A stretch of 6,207 bases of DNA from an uncultured Erysipelotrichaceae bacterium (GCA_944326175.1 CALVCY010000004.1:1-6207); one strand, 5' to 3'. Counted from the stretch's first letter, positions 1 to 5,825 are shown. The notes: generated by a model from the sequence alone, not told the origin. A program made the numbers and translations.

Positions 1-257
1 GCAATTATCTACTGCTCAACCAATCCCCTTGGTGTGATCTTTTTCCATACGCCGATGATACGCTATTCATTCAAGCTGACCCTGATCAACTCAAAAGTCG
101 TCTGATCAAACGAAAAGCCAAGGGCATACATTATCGTCAGGCGGTTTCATTTTATCTAAATTCAGATCGTCTCAATGTCATGACGGTACTGGAACACTCG
201 AAAGCTGCACGCATCACACTTTATCTTAAAGCTGATAACGATTATACGATGGTTTAA
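1..257 (+). CDS. Partial nucleoside/nucleotide kinase-like P-loop protein, C-terminal end only
   Basis: An open frame entering from the left edge (first full codon at base 3) runs 84 codons to TAA at 255-257. The fragment contains WCDLFPYADDTLFIQAD, then RLIKR (fragment residues 33-37), a glycine at 41, and SDRLN (54-58), then a short C-terminal beta stretch. This order resembles the lid and C-terminal part of the uridine kinase/pantothenate kinase-like P-loop family (COG1072-type), where an arginine-rich RL-x-x-R helix contacts phosphates and a D-x-x-N stretch follows. The P-loop itself would lie upstream of the window, so the substrate cannot be named. No terminator is visible after the stop; the final codons ATG-GTT-TAA lie inside a 13-bp palindrome. 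The family assignment rests on pattern memory only. Confidence 0.65.
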   Translation, partial: NYLLLNQSPWCDLFPYADDTLFIQADPDQLKSRLIKRKAKGIHYRQAVSFYLNSDRLNVMTVLEHSKAARITLYLKADNDYTMV

Positions 258-261
258 CCAT
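249..261. repeat. 13-bp palindrome ATGGTTTAACCAT (copy 1)
   Basis: Six-base perfect arms surround a single centre base. The site spans the last codons of the kinase-like gene and lies where the -35 of the T-box promoter would be. The same palindrome with a different centre base occurs at 5046-5058. Confidence 0.5.
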
Positions 262-269
262 CCAAGCTG

Positions 270-278
270 TGATAGAAT
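270..278 (+). promoter_or_regulatory. Candidate extended -10 promoter for the T-box/metG transcript
   Basis: TGATAGAAT reads as an extended -10 (TG at 270-271, TAGAAT at 273-278). It lies a few bases before the expected 5' end of the T-box leader. No good -35 is seen at 16-18 bases; that position is covered by the palindrome ATGGTTTAACCAT at 249-261. The location is sensible but the sequence match is only moderate. Confidence 0.4.
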
Positions 279-284
279 CTTAAC

Positions 285-505
285 TGCGTTGAAGCAATGA
301 GTAGATATGGTGGGACCATAAGAGAGTCCGTGGTTGGTGAAAACGGATGGTATCCCCATGATCGAACATGGTTGTGGAGCATTTCATCGAAGGATGAACG
401 ACTCACCCCCGTTAAAAGGTCAATCAAGTGTACTGGTCAAACCAGTAAACCAGGATGGTACCGCGGTTCTTCAATCGTTCCTGAACAACGTTCAGGAACG
501 TTTTT
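285..505 (+). promoter_or_regulatory. Methionine-specific T-box riboswitch leader of metG
   Basis: The leader carries the T-box landmarks in order. AGTAG at 300-304 is the 5' side of the specifier loop. AGAGAG followed by GGTTGGTG-AAA forms the Stem I distal bulge and loop. GAAC-ATG at 364-370 places an AUG (Met) specifier at 368-370. A hairpin with a GAAG loop occupies 383-398, and a 7-bp Stem III (TACTGGT/ACCAGTA) occupies 431-447. The T-box core AGGATGGTACCGCG is at 452-465. The antiterminator is textbook: 451-455 (CAGGA) pairs with 479-483 (TCCTG), 456-462 (UGGUACC) is the bulge, and 463-465 pairs with 476-478. UGGU would pair with the ACCA end of uncharged tRNA-Met (discriminator A), matching the AUG specifier. 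The regulated gene is methionyl-tRNA synthetase, so uncharged tRNA-Met should raise its expression. The exact 5' end and the lower part of Stem I were not resolved. Confidence 0.95.
476..505 (+). terminator. T-box attenuator terminator
   Basis: A perfect 11-bp stem (476-486 with 490-500, CGTTCCTGAAC/GTTCAGGAACG) has a 3-base loop and is followed by five T at 501-505. Its 5' arm shares 476-483 with the antiterminator helix, so the two folds exclude each other. This is the expected off-state structure when charged tRNA-Met is plentiful. Confidence 0.95.
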
Positions 506-541
506 ATATGATCCAACCAATCTATAGAAAGGAGTCAATCC

Positions 542-2476
542 ATGACCAAGAAACCCTATTACATCACTACCGCCATTGCCTATACATCCGGCAAACCCCA
601 CATCGGCAATACCTATGAAATCGTTTTGACCGATGCCATAGCCCGTTTCAAACGCGAAGAAGGCTACGATGTCCGCTTTATGACCGGAACAGATGAACAC
701 GGTCAAAAGATCGAAGAAAAAGCCAAGCAACAAGGTGTCGATCCCCAAGCGTATGTCGATGGTGTGGCCAAAACCATCAAAGCCAATTATGATCAGATGA
801 ATGTCTCTTATGATAAATTCATCCGTACTACTGATCCCGACCATGTCAAACAGGTCCAAAAAATCTTTAAAAAGCTTTACGAACAAGGCGATATCTACAA
901 AGGTGAATACGAAGGATGGTACTGTACCCCCTGTGAATCCTTCTGGACCGACTCGCAATTAAAAGACGGCTGCTGTCCCGATTGCGGTCGACCGGTCAAA
1001 AAAGCCAAGGAAGAAGCCTACTTTTTCAATATGCAAAAGTATGCCCCCCGTTTGATCCAATATATCGAAGATCATCCCGAATTCATCCAACCCGAATCCC
1101 GCAAAAATGAAATGCTCAACAATTTCCTCAAACCAGGATTACAAGATCTATGTGTTTCACGCACGAGTTTCTCCTGGGGTGTACCAGTGGACTTTGATCC
1201 CAAACATGTCGTCTATGTGTGGATCGATGCATTGAGCAACTACATCACCGGTTTAGGCTACGATGTGGATGGCAACAGTGACCCACTATTTGAAAAGTAC
1301 TGGCCAGCTGACGTGCACATCATCGGCAAGGACATCTTACGATTCCACACCATCTACTGGCCGATCATGTTGATGGCACTTGGATTGCCATTACCCAAAC
1401 AGATTTTCGGCCATCCGTGGTTGTTGGTCGGTAACGATAAGATGAGCAAATCCAAAGGGAATGTGATCTATGCCGATGATCTGATCCATTATTTCGGTGT
1501 GGATGCCACCCGTTACTTCGTTTTGCATGAGATGCCATTTGCTCAAGATGGTACGATCACCTGGGAATTGATGATCGAGCGTGTCAATTCGGACTTAGCC
1601 AACATCTTAGGTAACCTAGTTAGCCGTACACTGGCAATGAGCAATAAATACTTTGGTGGGATCATCGAAAATCCACATGTCAGTGACCCACTGGACGATG
1701 AATTGATCACATTAACCAATACTGCCGCATCCCGTGTTCAAGAAAAAATGGACCAGTTGCGCGTTGGTGATGCCATTGATGAAATCTTTGTCTTATTACG
1801 CCGTTGCAACAAATATATCGATGAAACCACCCCTTGGGTATTGGCAAAGGATGACTCATCCAAACCACGTCTAGCCACCGTGATCTACAATCTGCTCGAT
1901 GCCATCCGCGTATCCGCTATCCTACTGCGCTCCTTCTTGCCCGAAACCAGTGAAAAGATTTTAAAATCACTGAACACTGAGAAGACTGCTTTTGAAGATT
2001 GCACAGCCGGTGCATTGGAATGCGGCATCCAAATTGCCGAGAAAAGCGAAAATCTATTCAATCGGATCGATGCAGCAAAGATGCTGGAAACGATCCATAA
2101 TGAATTACAATCCAGCGCCATTTTGGAAAACACACCCAAAGCGGAACATAAACCAGAGATTTCCATTGATGATTTCAGTAAAGTGGAATTGACCGTCGGT
2201 CAAGTGGTTGCTTGTGAAAAACATCCAAAGGCCGATAAACTTTTGGTTTCCCAAATCGATATCGGCCATGGAGAGACCCGTCAGATCGTCAGTGGGATCG
2301 CCAATCATGTCAAACCGGAAGACTTTGTCGGAAAGAAAGTGGTGGTCGTCACCAATTTGAAACCTGCCAATTTGCGAGGTGTCAAATCCGAGGGCATGAT
2401 CCTTGCCGGAGACAATGATAAATTGCTTGAAGTATTGACGGTCAATGACTTGCAACCTGGCGATAATATTCACTAA
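542..2476 (+). CDS. metG: Methionyl-tRNA synthetase
   Basis: This 644-residue class I synthetase charges tRNA-Met with methionine in the cytoplasm. The ATP-binding HIGH-type motif is HIGN at residues 20-23 and the KMSKS loop is intact at 300-304. A single zinc knuckle lies between them: C128-x2-C131 and C145-x2-C148. The stretch FDPKHVVYVWIDALSNYITGLGY and the VDATRYFVLHEMPFAQDG region are typical of the bacterial MetRS catalytic core. An anticodon-binding helical bundle follows (about 350-510). After a linker, residues about 540-644 form the EMAP/Trbp111-like OB-fold tRNA-binding domain that dimerises many bacterial MetRS proteins. The length is normal for the form with this extra domain. 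The ATG at 542 is chosen because AGAAAGGAG ends 7 bases before it and because the T-box terminator lies just upstream. Transcription is expected to be tRNA-controlled through that T-box. A strong terminator follows, so the gene is probably monocistronic. Confidence 0.98.
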   Translation: MTKKPYYITTAIAYTSGKPHIGNTYEIVLTDAIARFKREEGYDVRFMTGTDEHGQKIEEKAKQQGVDPQAYVDGVAKTIKANYDQMNVSYDKFIRTTDPDHVKQVQKIFKKLYEQGDIYKGEYEGWYCTPCESFWTDSQLKDGCCPDCGRPVKKAKEEAYFFNMQKYAPRLIQYIEDHPEFIQPESRKNEMLNNFLKPGLQDLCVSRTSFSWGVPVDFDPKHVVYVWIDALSNYITGLGYDVDGNSDPLFEKYWPADVHIIGKDILRFHTIYWPIMLMALGLPLPKQIFGHPWLLVGNDKMSKSKGNVIYADDLIHYFGVDATRYFVLHEMPFAQDGTITWELMIERVNSDLANILGNLVSRTLAMSNKYFGGIIENPHVSDPLDDELITLTNTAASRVQEKMDQLRVGDAIDEIFVLLRRCNKYIDETTPWVLAKDDSSKPRLATVIYNLLDAIRVSAILLRSFLPETSEKILKSLNTEKTAFEDCTAGALECGIQIAEKSENLFNRIDAAKMLETIHNELQSSAILENTPKAEHKPEISIDDFSKVELTVGQVVACEKHPKADKLLVSQIDIGHGETRQIVSGIANHVKPEDFVGKKVVVVTNLKPANLRGVKSEGMILAGDNDKLLEVLTVNDLQPGDNIH

Positions 2477-2502
2477 AAATACTTTCATCCATCCAAAAAA
2501 TG

Positions 2503-2536
2503 ACCCCATGCTCGTATAAGGGCATGGGGTTTATTT
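2503..2536 (+). terminator. Bidirectional intrinsic terminator after metG
   Basis: A 9-bp perfect stem ACCCCATGC (2503-2511) / GCATGGGGT (2522-2530) with a 10-base loop is followed by TTATTTT on the plus strand. Read on the minus strand, the same stem is followed by CATTTTTT (2502-2495), so it can also stop leftward transcription from the HAD gene. It starts 26 bases after the metG stop. Confidence 0.9.
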
Positions 2537-2550
2537 TCAATACGGATCAT

Positions 2551-2577
2551 AAACAAAAGGAATCATAGAAGATTCCT
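2551..2577 (-). terminator. Candidate terminator of the minus-strand HAD gene
   Basis: On the minus strand AGGAATC (2577-2571), a 6-base loop and GATTCCT (2564-2558) form a 7-bp stem, extendable by two G-U pairs, followed by TTTGTTT (2557-2551). It lies 95 bases beyond the HAD stop codon, downstream of the structured element at 2583-2650. The stem is shorter than those of the other terminators here, and the bidirectional one at 2503 would act as backup. Confidence 0.65.
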
Positions 2578-2582
2578 CCGGT

Positions 2583-2650
2583 AAGCATCCATCGGTCATT
2601 ATTTATTTTACCGACGAGTTGGAACCGTCACTCGTCCTCTTTGGATGCTT
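2583..2650. other. Unclassified structured element resembling a three-way junction
   Basis: An outer 8-bp pairing AAGCATCC (2583-2590) / GGATGCTT (2643-2650) encloses two adjacent hairpins: TCGGT (2592-2596) / ACCGA (2610-2614) with an A/T-only loop, and ACGAGT (2614-2619) / ACTCGT (2630-2635), extendable to 7 bp at the cost of the first hairpin. Together they make a compact multi-branched fold. It lies in the 3' untranslated region of the minus-strand HAD gene, 21 bases past its stop. I do not recognise a riboswitch, ribozyme or tRNA consensus on either strand. It could be a 3'-UTR stability structure, a small RNA, or a decayed repeat. Confidence 0.45.
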
Positions 2651-2671
2651 CAAGGTCAAATTCTCAATTTT

Positions 2672-3448
2672 TTAATCTGAAAGAACGATCCGCTTTGTAT
2701 CGATCAAATATTGGATGGCTTTACCAACACCATCATGGTTATTGTCATCGCTGACATAATCAGCATGAGGAAGTAAGATGGCATCGGCATTGCCCATGGC
2801 AATGCCGTATCCTGCCATATCCAACATCTGGATATCATTTTCGGCATCCCCAATGGCACACAATTGTGCATTGGTCAAACCAAGCCGATCTAATACCAAC
2901 TGTAATCCTTTGGCTTTGGATAATCCCTGTGCGACACATTCAATCGATACTTTATCGCTGGTGATAGACAGGACTTGATTGAATGGATCTGGGATCAATG
3001 CTCTCACACGATCCACTTCACTCTTATCCCCGATCGCACCGATCTTATAGATCGGATGATGATCCAAAAAGTTCGACAGATCATCCACTGTATGGATGGG
3101 GATGATCTGATCGCTAGTATAAATGGTGATTTCCAATGATGATGTGGTGTTGACCAGAAAATCGATCAACGCTTTTGCATGATTTAAATCGATTGGGTGA
3201 TGATCCAAGAGCTGACCATTGCCATCGATGATATAACCACCATTATAAGCAACGGTATATTGCGCGTTACCATCCAAACCCAATTGATCGATATACGGAT
3301 GTAGACTTCCCATCCCACGTGCAGAGGATAAAATAACATGGATAAATGGTTTGATGGTTTCGATCATGGATCGGTTATAGTCGGATATGGTCTTACCATC
3401 GTCAAGCATGGTCCCATCCATATCAATCGCAATGGCTTTGATGTTCAT
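2672..3448 (-). CDS. Cof-type HAD-superfamily sugar-phosphate/nucleotide phosphatase
   Basis: This 258-residue protein is a HAD hydrolase of the Cof/YidA type with a C2 cap. Motif I is D9-M-D11-G-T, giving the nucleophile and acid/base aspartates. Motif II is the serine in ILSSARG (S42), where many relatives have TGR. Motif III is the lysine of KAKG (about K180). Motif IV is GDAEND (200-205), which holds the Mg-binding acids. Such enzymes dephosphorylate small cytosolic phosphorylated metabolites; the substrate cannot be read from sequence. The start at 3448 is preferred because AAGGAG lies 7 bases before it and the protein then opens directly with the first HAD strand. A longer in-frame reading from 3529 would run through the terminator hairpin and is rejected. 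It is the last gene of a minus-strand cluster, but a strong hairpin separates it from the esterase gene, so it may have its own promoter inside that gene or depend on read-through. Confidence 0.93.
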   Translation of the reverse strand: MNIKAIAIDMDGTMLDDGKTISDYNRSMIETIKPFIHVILSSARGMGSLHPYIDQLGLDGNAQYTVAYNGGYIIDGNGQLLDHHPIDLNHAKALIDFLVNTTSSLEITIYTSDQIIPIHTVDDLSNFLDHHPIYKIGAIGDKSEVDRVRALIPDPFNQVLSITSDKVSIECVAQGLSKAKGLQLVLDRLGLTNAQLCAIGDAENDIQMLDMAGYGIAMGNADAILLPHADYVSDDNNHDGVGKAIQYLIDTKRIVLSD

Positions 3449-3466
3449 AGTACGCTCCTTTGAGTC

Positions 3467-3500
3467 AAAAACCACCTTCATTTTTAATGAAGGTGGTTTT
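3467..3500 (-). terminator. Strong hairpin terminator between esterase and HAD genes
   Basis: The stem is 14 bp, perfect, with a 5-base loop (3468-3481 with 3487-3500; core ACCACCTTCAT/ATGAAGGTGGT). On the minus strand it ends in a run of T (3471-3467), partly within the stem. It begins 1 base after the esterase stop codon and ends just 7 bases before the HAD ribosome site AAGGAG (3460-3455). It most likely terminates the two-gene unit above it or attenuates the HAD gene. Confidence 0.85.
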
Positions 3501-3501
3501 A

Positions 3502-4275
3502 TTATTCCATATTTGTATTGATCAACCAATCATAAACTGCTTGAGCAATATAGCGTTTGCCTACGATATTGGGATGGATACCATCCCCGTCATACCAGTC
3601 AACATGATCCTTGGTCAATGTATAGAAATCGATTATGGTCAAACCATATTCATCTGCCAGTGATTCGATCACCGTATTGACATCATCCACAACCTCACTT
3701 TGGATACCAAATGAAGCGATGCCATCGTCATCATTGGTCGTATCAAAGACAGAAATGATCTTACCAATCGCGATTTTTGCCATTGGATAACGCGTTTGAT
3801 ACTGCGCGATCAATTTGGCATAGTCATCATGAAATGGATCAGGACCATCCCATGTGGTGGTATTGGTATCGTTAGTACCAAACATGATCATGATGTAATC
3901 GGCATGATCATGGGATAAGGAATCAACATAGGCATCCGTTTGGGTATACGGTGTCAATGAGTCCACCGTGACGGTGGTACCCGAAGCACCATGGTTATAG
4001 ACCACCATGGAATCATTGAACAATTGGCTTAATAATGCCGGATAATTCTCATCCGCCAACCCTTCAGTGATCGAATCTCCGATGCATAGCAATACGCTAC
4101 CTTCATCGTTATATCGATCACTTGGTGTCATAAGTGGCTCTTTCGTGGATGGTTGGGATGAGGGCTTACTGGTTTCGACCACAGTGGATACCACTGGTTC
4201 AACCACTGCATCCACGTTCATTCCACGACATCCACTCAATCCAACCAGCAATACCATCCCTAAGATCGGTTTCAC
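3502..4275 (-). CDS. SGNH/GDSL-type esterase lipoprotein
   Basis: This 257-residue protein is a predicted surface-anchored hydrolase. The N-terminus has lysine at 2, a hydrophobic stretch and the lipobox LSGC, with lipidated cysteine C16. A Ser/Thr/Pro-rich spacer (about 29-51) then leads to the SGNH fold. Block I is G66-D67-S68-I-T with catalytic S68; block II is in NHGASGTT (94-101); block III is GTND (133-136) with oxyanion N135; block V is D231-G-I-H234 with catalytic Asp and His. The family removes acyl or acetyl groups from lipids, glycans or cell-wall polymers; the substrate here is unknown. The start is GTG (4275-4273), which shares its first G with the TAG stop of the upstream gene, and no Shine-Dalgarno sequence precedes it. 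Translation probably depends on coupling. GTG is favoured over the ATG at codon 7 because only the longer form has a credible signal peptide. Confidence 0.92.
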   Translation of the reverse strand: MKPILGMVLLVGLSGCRGMNVDAVVEPVVSTVVETSKPSSQPSTKEPLMTPSDRYNDEGSVLLCIGDSITEGLADENYPALLSQLFNDSMVVYNHGASGTTVTVDSLTPYTQTDAYVDSLSHDHADYIMIMFGTNDTNTTTWDGPDPFHDDYAKLIAQYQTRYPMAKIAIGKIISVFDTTNDDDGIASFGIQSEVVDDVNTVIESLADEYGLTIIDFYTLTKDHVDWYDGDGIHPNIVGKRYIAQAVYDWLINTNME

Positions 4276-4988
4276 TAGTTATCGTTATGCTTACCAAAGA
4301 TAGCCAGTATGTGTAAGAACAGGTTGATGAAATCCAGATATAGCCCAAATGCCGCATACGTTGAGAAATTGGTGATCATGCGGGTATCGGCAGTGGATGC
4401 CACATAAAACCGCTTAAGATTCTGTGCATCCCAAGCCGTGATGAATACGAATAGGATCACGACCAAATAGTTGTAGATGTTGTTGAATAATGCATTGTGG
4501 ACAAAGATCGAGATCACCCCTACAATGACCAATGTCATCAATCCGGCTGTCATGATACCGGAAAATCGGGAAATATCGATTTTAGTGGTCATACCAATGA
4601 CACACAGATTGACAAACAACAAAGCACAGAAACCCAATGCCATAAAAATGGTGGCGATATCAAACACTAGTGGTAATACACTCAATGTGACACCGGTCAA
4701 CGCACTGTATAAATAGAAACAGACAATGGCTGTGGTCTTGCTCATATGGGTCAAACGTGCCGAGAAGAAAACCGCGACACCCAATTGTGCCAATAGCAAC
4801 ACCATCGAGCCCCCTCCACTGATCAGATTCCAGATAAACCCGCCATTGACCAGGTTCACGAATCCAAAGAATGCAACGGCAGCGGTGACGAATAGGCCCA
4901 ATGCCATGCGCAGATATGTTTTGACGTAGAAAGAACGATAGCTTTCAGCGGAAATCATCCCTTCATACATGGAGCGATATTCACTCAT
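4275..4988 (-). CDS. Bax inhibitor-1/YccA (TMBIM)-family membrane protein
   Basis: This 237-residue integral membrane protein has about seven hydrophobic segments (roughly 28-48, 59-78, 86-108, 112-133, 145-165, 170-186, 208-232) after a short polar N-terminus. The family signature is near the C-terminus: AWDAQNLKR (D187) and LYLDFINLFL (D219). In the Bacillus subtilis relative YetJ two acidic residues form a pH-sensitive calcium-leak gate; D187 and D219 are the candidates here by position, not by alignment. The bacterial role is generally not settled. The ATG at 4988 has an excellent ribosome site, AAAGGAGG, 8 bases upstream. It is the first gene of the minus-strand unit and overlaps the esterase start by one base, which suggests the two products are made together. 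It has its own candidate promoter and palindromic operator just upstream. Confidence 0.95.
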   Translation of the reverse strand: MSEYRSMYEGMISAESYRSFYVKTYLRMALGLFVTAAVAFFGFVNLVNGGFIWNLISGGGSMVLLLAQLGVAVFFSARLTHMSKTTAIVCFYLYSALTGVTLSVLPLVFDIATIFMALGFCALLFVNLCVIGMTTKIDISRFSGIMTAGLMTLVIVGVISIFVHNALFNNIYNYLVVILFVFITAWDAQNLKRFYVASTADTRMITNFSTYAAFGLYLDFINLFLHILAIFGKHNDN

Positions 4989-5021
4989 TATTTTTACCTC
5001 CTTTAATCTCGGGTTAAAATC

Positions 5022-5030
5022 ATTATAGCA
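5022..5030 (-). promoter_or_regulatory. Extended -10 promoter of the BI-1/esterase unit
   Basis: On the minus strand TGCTATAAT gives a perfect TATAAT (5027-5022) with the extended TGn. It lies 33 bases before the start codon. No convincing -35 is found at 16-18 bases, where the sequence reads CCATTG or similar. The upstream side is occupied by a perfect palindrome, hinting at repressor or activator control. Confidence 0.7.
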
Positions 5031-5048
5031 TTGTCATTCATGACAATG
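5029..5048. promoter_or_regulatory. Perfect 20-bp palindrome, candidate operator
   Basis: CATTGTCAT-TC-ATGACAATG has 9-bp perfect arms and a 2-base centre. It overlaps the TGC extension of the minus-strand -10 and fills the spacer of that promoter, the usual place for a repressor such as a MarR- or TetR-type dimer. No regulator gene lies in the window, so the binding protein is unknown. Confidence 0.55.
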
Positions 5049-5058
5049 GTTCAACCAT
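5046..5058. repeat. 13-bp palindrome ATGGTTCAACCAT (copy 2)
   Basis: The arms are identical to those of copy 1 at 249-261 and the centre base is C. It bridges the 20-bp palindrome and the left arm of the long inverted repeat, and falls at the -35 distance of the minus-strand promoter. Confidence 0.5.
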
Positions 5059-5106
5059 GCATCAATGAAACAAAAGCATACACCTGTTTCATTCATGGAT
5101 GGTTGA
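5051..5106. repeat. Long imperfect inverted repeat in the divergent promoter region
   Basis: Arms 5051-5071 and 5086-5106 are 21 bases each and match at 19 of 21 positions as inverted copies (TCAACCAT...ATGAAAC against GTTTCAT...ATGGTTGA), around a 14-base A-rich loop. The two mismatches are G-G and C-C. No T-run follows on the plus strand, so it is not a typical terminator. The right arm overlaps the candidate -35 of the ECF gene. It could be an operator, a cruciform, or a small palindromic repeat element. Confidence 0.75.
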
Positions 5107-5132
5107 GAATGATTGAATCAACATCATATATG
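5103..5132 (+). promoter_or_regulatory. Candidate promoter of the ECF S-component gene
   Basis: TTGAGA (5103-5108) and TATATG (5127-5132) are separated by 18 bases. The -35 matches the sigma-70 consensus at 5 of 6 positions and the -10 at 4 of 6. The -35 overlaps the right arm of the inverted repeat. A small palindrome TGATTGAATCA (5110-5120) lies in the spacer. Initiation here would give a leader of only about 20 bases. Confidence 0.4.
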
Positions 5133-5159
5133 TCAGAATATTGAAAAGAGAGGTTTTTT

Positions 5160-5741
5160 ATGAAATCAAATGTTAAACAAGTGATCCTTGCTGCATTGTT
5201 TTTGGCGATGGGACTGGTCTTACCATTTTTCACTGGACAGATACCAGCCATCGGTAACATGTTATTGCCCATGCATCTTCCGGTATTTTTATGTACATTT
5301 ATCTGTGGATGGCCTTTAGGAACATTGGTGGGATTTATCCTACCATTATTACGCTATGTTTTGTTTGGTATGCCCATTTTCATGCCAACGGGTTTAGCCA
5401 TGGCTTTTGAATTAGCCAGTTATGGTTTGATCGCTGGATATCTGTATGCGCATGACAAGTACCAATGTGTCATTGCTTTATATAAGTCCATGATCATTGC
5501 CATGATCGCTGGAAGGATCATTTGGGGCATGGTCCAAACCATCTTATTAACGACCCAGGGTGGTGCATTTACGTTAATGGCTTGGATCAGTGGTGGTTTT
5601 ATCAATGCCATCCCAGGTATCATCCTGCAATTGATCCTGATCCCTTCTATCATGGTGGCATTGAATAAAACTGGTCTAGTCGAATTTAAGAAGAGCAGGC
5701 GGGAATTCTCGGTTACTTGTATCCGAGATGAAAGCCAATAA
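5160..5741 (+). CDS. ECF transporter S component (substrate-binding membrane subunit)
   Basis: This 193-residue hydrophobic protein is a substrate-capture subunit of an energy-coupling-factor vitamin or micronutrient importer. The first helix has the A-x3-A motif (A12-LFL-A16) that S components use to dock on EcfT. The stretch GQIPAIGNMLLPMHLPVFLC (26-45) with the following GWPLG, and the FGMPIFMPTGLAMAFELASYG region (69-89), are characteristic of a Bacillota S-component subgroup in Pfam ECF_trnsprt. About five or six membrane segments are present. No EcfA or EcfT gene is in the window, as expected for group II systems with a shared energising module encoded elsewhere. No riboswitch is recognisable upstream, so the substrate cannot be assigned. 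The ATG at 5160 has AAGAGAGG 7 bases before it. The last residues after EFKKSRR are polar and unlike a normal family end, and no terminator follows before the insertion element. Confidence 0.88.
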   Translation: MKSNVKQVILAALFLAMGLVLPFFTGQIPAIGNMLLPMHLPVFLCTFICGWPLGTLVGFILPLLRYVLFGMPIFMPTGLAMAFELASYGLIAGYLYAHDKYQCVIALYKSMIIAMIAGRIIWGMVQTILLTTQGGAFTLMAWISGGFINAIPGIILQLILIPSIMVALNKTGLVEFKKSRREFSVTCIRDESQ

Positions 5742-5810
5742 AATACAACTTTTCCTTCTGCCAGGTGTTGAAAATAAATATCAATAAATAAGGTAATTTT
5801 CGATAAATTA

Positions 5811-5819
5811 TGTTATACT
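5811..5819 (+). promoter_or_regulatory. Candidate extended -10 promoter of tnpA
   Basis: TGTTATACT has TG at 5811-5812 and TATACT at 5814-5819 (5 of 6 to consensus). Transcription from it would begin around 5825-5828, at or next to the ATG of tnpA. No good -35 is seen. The call is made on the motif alone. Confidence 0.4.
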
Positions 5820-5825
5820 ATATGT

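Noticed and set aside
258..541. SAM (S-box) riboswitch for metG, or small genes in the leader
   Set aside because: The T-box core, specifier and antiterminator explain the whole leader; short frames at 297-527 and 334-618 run through these RNA structures and lack ribosome sites.
437..958. Long minus-strand reading frame (173 codons) opposite the T-box and metG
   Set aside because: It lies antisense to the catalytic start of metG and the riboswitch, with no ribosome site and low-complexity Phe/Ile/Gly composition typical of antisense shadows.
2583..2650. tRNA or tRNA-like gene
   Set aside because: The closing stem and a G-T-T-C-containing loop on the minus strand suggested this, but there are only two inner hairpins, with no D arm, 7-base anticodon loop or proper T arm.
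3449..3529. N-terminal extension of the HAD protein starting at 3529
   Set aside because: It overlaps the esterase stop, is translated from the terminator hairpin, adds residues unlike HAD proteins, and the ATG at 3448 has a good AAGGAG at normal spacing.
5051..5106. CRISPR repeat or array
   Set aside because: There is one inverted repeat only, with no series of regularly spaced direct repeats anywhere in the window.
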